Origin: JAGVXH01 sp041649755
GTDB taxonomy: Archaea; Nanobdellota; Nanobdellia; Pacearchaeales; GW2011-AR1
Assembly (NCBI GenBank): GCA_041649755.1
Contig: JBAZMK010000004.1
Location: forward strand, 1 to 64,000
DNA: 64,000 bases
Direction of reading: 5' to 3'
The notes beneath the pieces are model-generated. The model was not told where the DNA came from. It searched no databases and saw nothing but the letters and a program-made list of their open reading frames with translations. Below, piece by piece: positions 1 to 7,057 of the stretch. A program made the position numbers and the translations under genes. Each line of letters opens with the position of its first letter. Positions within the stretch are counted from its first letter, which is position 1.

Positions 1-307
1 ATTTCGTTTAATCAGCGATGTTATGCGACAATTTTAATTTCGCATTGGAGCGTTAAACGAAGATATCAAAATCAGAATTTGAGGTTTACCGACGCTGAGG
101 AGGAGATTGGAAATTGAAATGAACATCGGAGATAAGGAAAGTTCTTCTGACCTCGAGAATGGAGCGGAACCTCACAGGCTAGAGCTGAAAGAAGAATTTG
201 GGTGGAGACGAGGAGCCACAGCACCGCAAGTCGGAACTCTTTATCCCCTGTTAAATTCCTTTTTGATTTATCAAAAAGTCGAGATTTTCGTTAGAAAATC
301 GGAGAAG
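1..307. other. Non-coding, relatively GC-rich stretch; possible structured RNA or recombination site
   Basis: I see no convincing gene here. The stretch is visibly richer in G+C than neighbouring spacers, which in an AT-rich archaeon often marks a structured RNA. Two pairings can be read directly: a 9-bp inverted repeat, TTCGTTTAA at 3-11 with TTAAACGAA at 53-61, and a 12-bp helix with a two-base bulge between 131-144 and 234-245. A short hairpin around TTTTTGA/TCAAAAA lies near 260-280. It sits just beyond the 3' end of the first cargo gene (minus strand), so it could be a second hairpin element like the one at 871-1000. I do not recognise RNase P, SRP or rRNA signatures. Confidence 0.3.
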
Positions 308-344
308 TAGCGATTGCTATTTTGGGGTGGGAAAAGACGTGCGC
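308..344. repeat. Left inverted repeat of cargo unit 1 (pairs with 827-866)
   Basis: TAGCGATTG at 308-316 is the exact reverse complement of CAATCGCTA at 858-866, and AAAGACGTGCGC at 333-344 is the exact reverse complement of GCGCACGTCTTT at 827-838. Between the two matching blocks both copies carry a G/C tract, but it is flipped (GGGGTGGG on one side, CCCCACCC when read in the same sense on the other). The pair brackets the membrane-protein gene at 346-783; the inner block ends two bases from its stop codon. Confidence 0.75.
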
Positions 345-345
345 G

Positions 346-783
346 TTATTTAGATTTTATTTTAGTAACTATGTAGAGGATTGTTGCAATAACAAAGATT
401 CCAACTGCAGTAAATAAAGTTAAGTAAAGGAGAGGGCTCATATTGCCTAGGGTAAAAACTATATTGCTTAAATAGGTATTTCCAGTTCCTGAATCAAGTC
501 TTGGTAAATAAATATAAAAATATCTGTATAAAAACCAAGAGATTAAGACTATAAATGCAACTGCTCCGCTCCAAATCATCCATTTTTTATGGTATGCTGA
601 AGATTTCTCTACTCTTTTTGAAAATAAATTTCCAAAAAGAACGCCGACAAAAAATGCTGGAACCATCAAAGCTAAAACGAAAGGTATTGCGAAAATTGCC
701 CAACCGTCGAAATAAAGAGCTACCAAAAAGGAGATTATAATTAATGCTTCTACAATCAATCCCCCTTTAATTCCAGGTTTCAT
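346..783 (-). CDS. Small four-helix membrane protein, cargo of the repeat-bounded unit 1
   Basis: The 145-residue product, starting at the ATG at 783 (Met-Lys-Pro-Gly), has four strongly hydrophobic segments at about residues 8-28, 31-52, 72-92 and 118-140 and a Lys-rich C terminus, so it is an integral membrane protein of unknown function. The frame stays open upstream to an ATG at 879 inside the 45-bp repeat, giving 32 extra polar residues; I prefer 783 because the extension is encoded by repeat sequence shared with an unrelated gene. The gene is bracketed by inverted repeats (308-344 and 827-866) and lies on the strand opposite to the Xer-type recombinase at 2597, the arrangement expected for a mobile cargo gene. 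I recognise no family. Confidence 0.6.
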   Translation of the reverse strand: MKPGIKGGLIVEALIIISFLVALYFDGWAIFAIPFVLALMVPAFFVGVLFGNLFSKRVEKSSAYHKKWMIWSGAVAFIVLISWFLYRYFYIYLPRLDSGTGNTYLSNIVFTLGNMSPLLYLTLFTAVGIFVIATILYIVTKIKSK

Positions 784-836
784 ATTAATAAAAATAAAAT
801 CTCTGTGTTTAAATAACTTTCTGAAAGCGCACGTCT

Positions 837-881
837 TTGGGTGGGGTTTATCAATTACAATCGCTATTGGATTTAACATCG
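837..881. repeat. 45-bp direct repeat, copy A
   Basis: A 45-base sequence beginning TTGGGTGGGG and ending AACATCG is identical at 837-881 and 2469-2513. On the minus strand each copy begins with CGATGTTAAATCC and lies at the 5' edge of one cargo gene. GTTAAAT fits the integron core-site consensus GTTRRRY, and ATGTTAAAT resembles a Xer half-site. Both copies also start a short open frame with the same 14 residues. Confidence 0.9.
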
Positions 882-1000
882 GGCTTAAACAACCCGAAGG
901 GCTCGAGCGGAACGAAGTGACCTCGAGAGTTCAAAATCATTGATTTTGAATTTGGGAATTTCCCGAGCTGAGGGAAATTCTGTTTAAGCACCTGTTATGT
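871..1000. other. attC-like multi-hairpin element between the two cargo genes
   Basis: Read on the plus strand, ATTTAAC (871-877, fitting RYYYAAC) is followed by a 5-base spacer and GCTTAAACA (883-891). The far end has the exact complement TGTTTAAGC (981-989), a 4-base spacer and GTTATGT (994-1000, near GTTRRRY). Enclosed are four hairpins: CCC/GGG at 893-901, CTCGAG at 902-907 with 922-927, a 10-bp stem at 930-950 and a 9-bp stem at 956-980. The order outer core, spacer, inner stem, variable terminal structure is that of integron attC sites, and 130 bp is within their known size range. It could instead be a structured RNA; no function has been shown. Confidence 0.45.
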
Positions 1001-1139
1001 CTTCCGAGCTTGCGAGAGCGCAGCTTGACAAGAAAAATCTTTGATTTTTCGCAGAGTTAAAATCACTTTTCAGGGCGGGCATTATATAAGAGAAGTTGTT
1101 GCGATATTTTTTGCCTTCTTTTTTTCTAAAAAAGAAGAT
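1001..1139. other. Short spacer with hairpins downstream of the AlaRS-like gene
   Basis: No gene is visible. GAAAAATC and GATTTTTC near 1031-1050 form a tight hairpin. GAGAAGTTGTTGC at 1090-1102 is the left partner of an inverted repeat whose other arm is GCAACAACTTCTC at 2453-2465, so this spacer contains the outer boundary of cargo unit 2. An A/T-rich hairpin around 1115-1137 may terminate transcripts from the gene on the minus strand. Confidence 0.5.
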
Positions 1140-2351
1140 TTAGGGCGCGAGTTTCTTTTTTTGATGTTTTTCAGGTTTTGTACTTCTTTCGACTCTTAAT
1201 CTTCCCTCACTAAAATAATATTGCCTAATCCTCTCGATTGTTGGCTTAATTCCTGTATTTAGATTCTTATGCCAAGGTTGTGCTTTAGAATTTTCTTTCA
1301 ATAGGGTTTTAAGTTTTTTTTCATCAAACTCTTTTAGGTTTTCTATTAAAACTTGAAGAAAATATTTAACTTTTTTATTTTGCTGATATCCTACTTTAAT
1401 ATTCAAATTTGAAACATCTGCAAATATTCTATGTAATGCTCTTATAACTTCCCCTGCCTTTATCCTTTGTTCTTCTGTTAAGGAATTATAAAGTTTTTTG
1501 AATGAATTGTAAAACTTTTTTATGTAATCTACATCATAAACATTTTTTAAATGATTTATAGCCATATATAATCTCTCAACACCAAAAGCACCAATGCTAA
1601 CCACATGGTCAAAAGATTTTAATCCGTTGATATTTTTTGAAACTTTTTCCTCTGAAGAGTAAGTTGGCAACCAAACAAAATACTCTAAAGTCCCTATATC
1701 TAAAAATTTGGGATTTTCTTTTGTTCCAATATTGTAGTTTATTTCATTTCTGTAACCCCAAGGAGTCGGTCTATGGAGATGTAATGACAGAAGAGTGTTC
1801 CTTGTTTTATCTGGAATTAAATTTTGTTCGGGAATTCCAAGTTCTATAAACTTTTGTTTAGTAAATGAATCTTCGGGAATTTCAAAATTAAAATTGTATT
1901 TTCCTTCGGTGATCTCAGATACTTTCCCTCCTGCCTGAAAAGAGGGAAATATTTTCTTTTTGTCTAACCCTAATTTTTCCAAAGTTTCAATTAATTTTCT
2001 AATTTGAAAGCCATGAACTTTTTTTATGTCCTCTTTTTTAGATAAAACTATTATTCCGGCTACATCTGACATTTCAAAAACTCCGAGATATTTCCACAAA
2101 TCTTTTCCTTCCTTTATATTGTCTATTATGTCTTGTGGTCTTACACAAGTTTGAATAGATGAAAATATTTGGTCTTTAGGAAAAATATGGTATCCGCTGA
2201 ATTCTCTAAGCATATCATATTCAGTAAAACTTAAATTAAATGTCCCGGGAAAACCCTCATGAATTAATGGAGCTCTAGGGTATTTTTTGCATTTTGGATA
2301 TTTCTCTAAATTTTGCAAAAAATTTCTTAATTCTTTATAATCCATTTTCAT
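1140..2351 (-). CDS. Stand-alone AlaRS-like class II aminoacyl-tRNA synthetase catalytic domain
   Basis: The product of about 403 residues resembles the catalytic core of alanyl-tRNA synthetase. A motif-2-like block reads TCVRPQDI, then LGVFEMSDVAG (AlaRS: KCIRTDD, then FFEMLGNFSFGDY), and a motif-3-like block reads GAFGVERL (AlaRS: GMGLERL). There is no editing domain or C-terminal oligomerisation domain and the C terminus is Lys-rich, so it is not a normal AlaRS. It could aminoacylate a tRNA or small molecule, or be a non-canonical adenylating enzyme. I chose the ATG at 2351 (Met-Lys-Met-Asp); a longer frame to 2459 runs through repeat sequence. The last codons form part of the inverted repeat at 1143-1155, whose partner is at 2388-2400. 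Confidence 0.65.
   Translation of the reverse strand: MKMDYKELRNFLQNLEKYPKCKKYPRAPLIHEGFPGTFNLSFTEYDMLREFSGYHIFPKDQIFSSIQTCVRPQDIIDNIKEGKDLWKYLGVFEMSDVAGIIVLSKKEDIKKVHGFQIRKLIETLEKLGLDKKKIFPSFQAGGKVSEITEGKYNFNFEIPEDSFTKQKFIELGIPEQNLIPDKTRNTLLSLHLHRPTPWGYRNEINYNIGTKENPKFLDIGTLEYFVWLPTYSSEEKVSKNINGLKSFDHVVSIGAFGVERLYMAINHLKNVYDVDYIKKFYNSFKKLYNSLTEEQRIKAGEVIRALHRIFADVSNLNIKVGYQQNKKVKYFLQVLIENLKEFDEKKLKTLLKENSKAQPWHKNLNTGIKPTIERIRQYYFSEGRLRVERSTKPEKHQKKKLAP
1143..1155. repeat. Inner inverted repeat of cargo unit 2, left arm (partner 2388-2400)
   Basis: GGGCGCGAGTTTC at 1143-1155 is the exact reverse complement of GAAACTCGCGCCC at 2388-2400. It overlaps the last codons of the AlaRS-like gene, while the partner lies about 40 bases upstream of its start. 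An outer pair (1090-1102 with 2453-2465) encloses it, so the gene is doubly bracketed. Confidence 0.85.
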
Positions 2352-2387
2352 AATTAAAAAAGAGTATGGTTGTTTATTAAGATTACG

Positions 2388-2465
2388 GAAACTCGCGCCC
2401 GTTTTTATAAGAATTCTTCGCGACAGCAAAGACAAATTGTGCGAAGGACAGAGCAACAACTTCTC
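2388..2465. repeat. Right inverted repeats of cargo unit 2
   Basis: This stretch holds both right arms: GAAACTCGCGCCC at 2388-2400 (partner 1143-1155) and GCAACAACTTCTC at 2453-2465 (partner 1090-1102). Spacing between the two blocks is 52 bases here and 40 on the left, so the arms match in two discrete perfect blocks rather than along their length. ATTGTGCGAA at 2436-2445 also appears as part of a four-copy motif near the second Xer gene. Confidence 0.85.
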
Positions 2466-2468
2466 CTA

Positions 2469-2513
2469 TTGGGTGGGGTTTATCAATTACAATCGCTATT
2501 GGATTTAACATCG
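2469..2513. repeat. 45-bp direct repeat, copy B
   Basis: Identical to 837-881. It is the junction between the cargo genes and the recombinase side, in the position an attI/first-cassette junction would occupy in an integron. On the minus strand it opens a 42-residue frame sharing its first 14 residues with the frame opened by copy A. Confidence 0.9.
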
Positions 2514-2541
2514 TCTTATCATAAATTTTATTATGATATGA
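2514..2541. other. dif-like Xer recombination site candidate
   Basis: TATCATAA (2517-2524), a 6-base centre ATTTTA and TTATGATA (2531-2538) form a perfect 8-bp inverted repeat around a 6-base core. This is the dif architecture: 11-bp arms ending in CATAA and starting TTATG around a 6-bp overlap region. The left arm is repeated: TTATCATAAATTTT occurs at 2516-2529 and 2557-2570. The site lies in the divergent gap between the Xer-type gene and the cargo genes. No binding is demonstrated, and the repeats could equally be operator sites for the recombinase gene. Confidence 0.45.
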
Positions 2542-2596
2542 TACTCTTTTGGAGTTTTATCATAAATTTTTAAAGTTAAAGGAAGTTAAAGATTTC

Positions 2597-3400
2597 ATGC
2601 AAGGATTATTGGATAAATTAAAAAGGGAGCTTGAAATATTAAATTTTTCTAAAAAGACCATTAAATCTTATTTATATTATGTTGGAAATTATCTGAGTTT
2701 TGCAGATAAAAAAGGATTAAATGAAAATTCGGTTAAAGATTTTATGCAATTTGAAATCAAGAGAAGAAATCCTTCAACAGTTTCATCAGAATTATCTGCT
2801 ATAAAATTTTTCTTTGAAAAAGTTCTTAATCAAAAGATTAACTTGAACCACCCAAAAAGAAACAAGACTATCCCAGATATTTTAACCATTGATGAAATCA
2901 AGAGGTTAATTGAAAACGCGCAGAATCCAAAACATAGATTAATGATTAAACTGCTTTATGGGTGTGGATTTCGTGTAAGTGAGATAATTGATTTGAAAAA
3001 AGAAGATATAAATTTTAGCGAGGAGTTGATTCACATAAAAATTGCAAAAGGAAGAAAAGATAGATTTGTTAAAATTCCTGTTTCTATTTTAGAAGAGTTA
3101 AAGAATTTTGAAAGCTTCAGCAAAAAATATCTTTTTGAATCAAGCAGGGGTGGGAAATTAACTACTGCAACAATTCAAGCTATATTAAAAAATTCTGCGA
3201 GAAAAGCGGATATTAAAAAACGCGTTTATCCACATTTACTTAGGCATAGTTTTGCAACGCATCTTCTTGAACAGGGAACAGACTTAAGAATTATTCAAAA
3301 ATTATTGGGACATTCCGATATTAAGACTACGCAAATTTATACTCAGATTTCTCAAGCATCAATTAAAAATATAAGTAGCCCTTTGGATAATATTGAATGA
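2597..3400 (+). CDS. xerA: Xer/XerA-type tyrosine recombinase 1
   Basis: The 267-residue product has an N-terminal SAM-like core-binding domain (about 1-85) and a C-terminal catalytic domain with every expected residue: Arg in GCGFRVSEI, Lys in KGRKDR, HLLRH (His and Arg), LLGHSD (His) and the nucleophile Tyr in QIYTQI near residue 248. It joins two DNAs by strand exchange without external energy. Length and sequence fit archaeal XerA. The extra helix that marks integron integrases (IntI), between the Lys and the HxxR motif, is absent. Start: ATG at 2597; upstream TTG codons in the same frame lie in repeats. The stop overlaps the trmY start by four bases, so the two genes are coupled, while the cargo genes diverge from it. 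Confidence 0.9.
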   Translation: MQGLLDKLKRELEILNFSKKTIKSYLYYVGNYLSFADKKGLNENSVKDFMQFEIKRRNPSTVSSELSAIKFFFEKVLNQKINLNHPKRNKTIPDILTIDEIKRLIENAQNPKHRLMIKLLYGCGFRVSEIIDLKKEDINFSEELIHIKIAKGRKDRFVKIPVSILEELKNFESFSKKYLFESSRGGKLTTATIQAILKNSARKADIKKRVYPHLLRHSFATHLLEQGTDLRIIQKLLGHSDIKTTQIYTQISQASIKNISSPLDNIE

Positions 3401-4002
3401 GAGAGTTCATTTATTATTCAAAGAACGCTGTGACGGCAGGTAATTTCATTAAAGACGATTTAATGAAGGCAGGACGTCTCGATATAGCTTGTAATGTGAT
3501 TATTCAGACTCTTTTTATCTCTGGTGAGATGAGGGGTGATGTGAAAATTCATTTGATATTTGATGGCCCGCCGAACCCACCAATCCATATTGAGATATTT
3601 CCTCAGAGTAGGGAAATAAACATAAGCAAAAAAGATGTTGCAGGTCTTATTAAAAAAATGCTTTACAAGGTGCCTAGGAAAAAAGGCGAAAAAGTTGAAG
3701 TTGCGAAAGGATACAATATAGAAAAAAAGTCTTTAATTGATTTTATTAAAGAACTGAAAAATGAAGGAAAGGGGGTTTATTTATTGGATAAAAAGGGAGA
3801 AGATATAAGAGAGATTAAACTTGCCGGTAATGAGGTTTTTGTTTTTGGTGACCAAGAAGGAATACCCAAAAAGGAAATTAGGTCCTTGAAAAATCTTGGT
3901 GTGAAGAAAGTTTCTGTAGGTCCTAAAAATTTATTTGCTAGTCAGGTTGCGGTAATTGTAAATAATGAGGTAGACAGACAGGAGACAAAGGGGAATCTAT
4001 AA
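3397..4002 (+). CDS. trmY: tRNA (pseudouridine(54)-N1)-methyltransferase TrmY
   Basis: The 201-residue SPOUT-fold methyltransferase converts pseudouridine-54 in the tRNA T-loop to N1-methylpseudouridine, an archaeal substitute for ribothymidine. Recognition rests on the start MREFI, the DVKIHLIFDGPPNPP stretch, GDQEGIP and the C-terminal knot KVSVGPKNLFASQ followed by VIVNNEVD. It overlaps the recombinase gene by ATGA, suggesting co-transcription, although the functions look unrelated. Two tRNAs in this window have unusual T-loops (see 54072 and 58970), and one has G at position 54, so it cannot be a TrmY substrate. Confidence 0.9.
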   Translation: MREFIYYSKNAVTAGNFIKDDLMKAGRLDIACNVIIQTLFISGEMRGDVKIHLIFDGPPNPPIHIEIFPQSREINISKKDVAGLIKKMLYKVPRKKGEKVEVAKGYNIEKKSLIDFIKELKNEGKGVYLLDKKGEDIREIKLAGNEVFVFGDQEGIPKKEIRSLKNLGVKKVSVGPKNLFASQVAVIVNNEVDRQETKGNL

Positions 4003-4026
4003 AAACCCTTGTTATATTTTTATATA

Positions 4027-4305
4027 ATGAAAAAGGCCAATCGTATGATTATTCAAGGAACTGTGCAGGGAGTTTTTTTTAGGCAGTTTGTAAAAGATAA
4101 CGCTGACAAGATGGGTTTAAGGGGTTTTGTTAGAAATCTTCCAGAAGGTAATGTAGAAATTATTGTTGAAGGAGAAGGAGAAACTATTGAAAGATTTTTG
4201 AACATAATGAAAAAAGGACCTGAGCACGCACAAATCAGAAACGTAATTATTGAAGAAAGAAAATGGTCTGGCGATTTTAACGAGTTTAAAATTTTAAGAT
4301 TTTAA
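4027..4305 (+). CDS. acyP: Acylphosphatase
   Basis: This 92-residue protein carries the acylphosphatase signature: GTVQGVFFRQFV with the substrate-binding Arg, then GLRGFVRNLPEGNVEII with the catalytic Asn. It hydrolyses carboxyl-phosphate bonds such as acetyl phosphate or 1,3-bisphosphoglycerate. The ATG at 4027 gives the normal family length. A frame running further upstream would add only six residues. It follows trmY at a short distance and converges with the secretion ATPase, overlapping its 3' end by four bases. Confidence 0.93.
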   Translation: MKKANRMIIQGTVQGVFFRQFVKDNADKMGLRGFVRNLPEGNVEIIVEGEGETIERFLNIMKKGPEHAQIRNVIIEERKWSGDFNEFKILRF

Positions 4306-6569
4306 TGATTGAATACTCTTTTAGATTCTTTTTCAAGCCACCTTTTCCATCTTGGAAAAACTTCTTCGCTTTTTGGGAGACCGATTTCTTCCGAAACTTC
4401 GTCTGAAATCTTATGAAAAGCGTTATTTGAATTAACAACAAACTCTGCTTCTAAAATCTCTGGATTGTTCGTCTTCTCTGAAAAAGAAACTAATTCTTCC
4501 TTTATTTTCTGTCTTAAAAGAATGTTGTCCCACACGGCGTCCCAATTCCCTGCCCACCCTTTAACTTTAGAGGCAATTTCTTTTATTATTTCGCAATCTC
4601 CATTGATTAAGTCTTCTGTGGGTTTTAATTTATCTTCCTCTACATCATATTTCATAAGGTCCACGAAACCGCCTTCTCTTAAGGGGTCTTCAACCCAGTG
4701 TTTTCTGACTTCAGATATTTGAAGAATTCTCCTCCAAGAGTGCATTCCATCAGGAGTTTTTATTGGATTTGCAACTACGATTAGGTCTGTTGCTTTGAAA
4801 GAAGTTACTGGAACGGAGAGGTCGTTCACAACCCTGTCAAAAACAGAATAAGGAGAACCTCCGTGAATTGTTCCTGCAACAACATTGGCTAAAGCCCCTA
4901 CCCTCATTGCTTCGTACAATGCCTTTGCTTCTTCGCTTCTTATTTCTCCCACTATTAACGAAGAGTCTCCTAAACGAAGAGACGACCTTATACCTTCTTC
5001 AGCTGAAACTTCTGTTGATTCTCCCATCAACGCACTTCTGACTTTTAAAGAAAGAATGTTATAATTAAGATTTCTCATAGTTGCAACAGGGAGTTCTAAA
5101 GTGTCTTCTACGGTGATGATTCTTTGACTTGGCATCAGCTCTAAAAGCAGTGCGCTAAGAAAAGAAGTTTTACCGCTTGAACGCGTTCCAGCAACAAGGA
5201 TTGTTCTCGCTCCGTCAATCATAAAACTTAAAAGTCCTGCGCCGAGAGAATCAATCATTTTATTTTTTATAAATAATGGAAGTGTCCATGGCTTACTCCT
5301 ATGTCTTCTAAATGCATAGGCAATCCCCCCAGAAGAAAGAGGTTGTTGAATTATCGCAACTCTAGCCCCAATATCTCTTAATTCAAGATTTGTATCTAAT
5401 ATTGGATTTGCCTCGTCAAGAGCTCTCCCAGAGAGCATTCTAAATTTTGTCGCCCACGAATCTGCATCTTCCTGAGAAGGAATTATATTTGTAACACACT
5501 CGCCAAATTCATTATGGCGAATGAAAACAGGAGATAGAGAGACAGGGGCATTAACAACTATATCTTGTAGATTCTCGTCCTCAAGCAAGACCTCTATCAC
5601 ACCAAATCCTATTGTATGTCTGACGAGAATCTTGGAAAGTTTAGTGATGTCTGAATAACCTAAATTAATCTTTTTACTTGTGGCTAAATCTGAAATTAAA
5701 TCTCTTGCTATATTAAAAAAAATCTGTCTTGTTCTTTCAGGGTCGTTGAATTCCTCTGCGGTTGGTCGGTGTTCTATTAAAACATTTCTTGCAAGGTTTA
5801 AAAGCATATGGTGGTCTTCTTCTAAGAGATATTCTGGAGGAGAGAGGTGATAAATTAAATTTGATTCATTTGGAACTTCTAAAATAGTGACTAGGCTTTT
5901 ATCGTGCTCTGAAGCAATATTATATTGTTTTAGAATTTTAGCGTTAGAAGGAATTTTCGCAACCATACGGGTAAACGTAAAATTGGGCATTATATCTGCA
6001 CGAAAGACTTCGGAGTAAACGCTTCGGTCATTAGCCGAATAATCGTCAAAAGAAGGTTTTAACTTCTTTATAAGGATAGTCTCTTCAAAAAGGCCAATTA
6101 TTTTTTCTAAAATTCTAATATAATCTGAATTGTCTGTTTTATCTGCTAAAGCTCTCTGTTCAAACAAGGCGTTTTTCAATTCTTTGTAAGCCTTAACAGG
6201 GTTTTTCTTTAAAACCTCATTTATAACATAATTTAGGAAAGTGTAAGCAGTTTGATAGGAAGATAATTTAGATAGTTTTTCGGAGGAGGTTATTTTTTCT
6301 TGTTTTACTAAAAAATTATGAAAAGACGCAATCTCTGCAAGCATTTTTACCTGAGAAAAATTGTGGGAGTAATTTCTTTGCTGGACAAAGACTATTCTCC
6401 CCACATTTGGGTCTTCTGAAAGGCTATCAATCGTCCGAGACATTACTTCTTCGGAATCTATAAGTGAAGGAATAAACGGTGCGCCGAGGTAGTTTATATA
6501 CATTACATTCTCACCAGATTCACGAATGACCTCATAAGAATACAAGGGTGTCTCAGATTTGAACATCAT
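4302..6569 (-). CDS. Type II/IV secretion (pilus/archaellum-type) ATPase
   Basis: This is a 755-residue cytoplasmic ATPase of the VirB11/TadA/FlaI family, which powers assembly of type IV pilus-like filaments. The Walker A motif AGTRSSGKTS lies near residue 460, the Asp box ITVEDTLEL follows, and SSLIVGEIRSEEA is the Walker B region; a His box follows around GTIHGG. The roughly 300-residue N terminus is helical and specific to archaeal members. A C-terminal extension of about 120 residues follows the core. The gene diverges from the coiled-coil pair at 6657. No TadC-type membrane partner is adjacent, but a prepilin peptidase lies at the window end. Confidence 0.88.
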   Translation of the reverse strand: MMFKSETPLYSYEVIRESGENVMYINYLGAPFIPSLIDSEEVMSRTIDSLSEDPNVGRIVFVQQRNYSHNFSQVKMLAEIASFHNFLVKQEKITSSEKLSKLSSYQTAYTFLNYVINEVLKKNPVKAYKELKNALFEQRALADKTDNSDYIRILEKIIGLFEETILIKKLKPSFDDYSANDRSVYSEVFRADIMPNFTFTRMVAKIPSNAKILKQYNIASEHDKSLVTILEVPNESNLIYHLSPPEYLLEEDHHMLLNLARNVLIEHRPTAEEFNDPERTRQIFFNIARDLISDLATSKKINLGYSDITKLSKILVRHTIGFGVIEVLLEDENLQDIVVNAPVSLSPVFIRHNEFGECVTNIIPSQEDADSWATKFRMLSGRALDEANPILDTNLELRDIGARVAIIQQPLSSGGIAYAFRRHRSKPWTLPLFIKNKMIDSLGAGLLSFMIDGARTILVAGTRSSGKTSFLSALLLELMPSQRIITVEDTLELPVATMRNLNYNILSLKVRSALMGESTEVSAEEGIRSSLRLGDSSLIVGEIRSEEAKALYEAMRVGALANVVAGTIHGGSPYSVFDRVVNDLSVPVTSFKATDLIVVANPIKTPDGMHSWRRILQISEVRKHWVEDPLREGGFVDLMKYDVEEDKLKPTEDLINGDCEIIKEIASKVKGWAGNWDAVWDNILLRQKIKEELVSFSEKTNNPEILEAEFVVNSNNAFHKISDEVSEEIGLPKSEEVFPRWKRWLEKESKRVFNH

Positions 6570-6656
6570 AGCTATCTAAGCAGATTGTTATATTAAAATT
6601 TATGTGTTCTGTAAAAAAATGCAAATCATTATAAACTTTCTATACTAAGAAAAATA

Positions 6657-7055
6657 ATGGAGGAAACCCAAATCCCATTAGAAAAATCTTTTGTAGCAGA
6701 CATTAATAATCGATTAAGAGATATAGATGAGAGGAATAAACTTGTGAGGGAGAGGGTTCTGCTTCTTGGTAAAAACCTTTTATCTTCCAGAGAAAGCCTT
6801 GAAGAAGAATTAGAAAAGATAAAAAAAGATAATATGGAGATAAAAAAAGAGATTGAGAGGATAAAAAGGATTAATGAGGGTCTTTTGAAAGAATATGAGA
6901 GATTTATAAAGCGTGATGAATTTTATATTATTGAAAGAATGCTGAAAGATTTTCAGCCTTTGGAATTTATGAGAAAGAAAGATGTTGAAGAATTAGTCGA
7001 AAAAAAGATAGGGGAGATTGGAAAACAAATAAAAATAAAGAAGACTGAGAAGTAA
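6657..7055 (+). CDS. Coiled-coil protein
   Basis: The 132 residues are almost entirely charged heptad-like sequence: a long coiled coil at about residues 10-85 and a second short helical segment at 105-128. There is no signal peptide or membrane segment. It lies divergent to the secretion ATPase and two bases upstream of the next gene, so the pair is probably one transcript. Coiled-coil accessory proteins of this kind (FlaC/D-like) are common beside archaeal pilus and archaellum ATPases, which is the only functional hint. The family is not recognised. Confidence 0.7.
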   Translation: MEETQIPLEKSFVADINNRLRDIDERNKLVRERVLLLGKNLLSSRESLEEELEKIKKDNMEIKKEIERIKRINEGLLKEYERFIKRDEFYIIERMLKDFQPLEFMRKKDVEELVEKKIGEIGKQIKIKKTEK

Positions 7056-7057
7056 AG

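Noticed and set aside
1..260. RNase P RNA or SRP RNA gene
   Set aside because: A GGAAAG segment is present but the other conserved regions of these RNAs cannot be found.
107..310. 67-residue open frame starting with TTG
   Set aside because: No RBS, no ATG at the right place, composition unlike neighbours and it coincides with a paired, GC-rich non-coding stretch.
1090..2465. Insertion sequence bounded by the inverted repeats
   Set aside because: No transposase is encoded and the enclosed protein is a synthetase-like enzyme; target-site duplications were not seen.
2597..3400. Recombinase as a true integron integrase IntI
   Set aside because: The IntI-specific helix between the Lys and HxxR motifs is absent; the protein is XerA-like, so only an integron-like arrangement is claimed.
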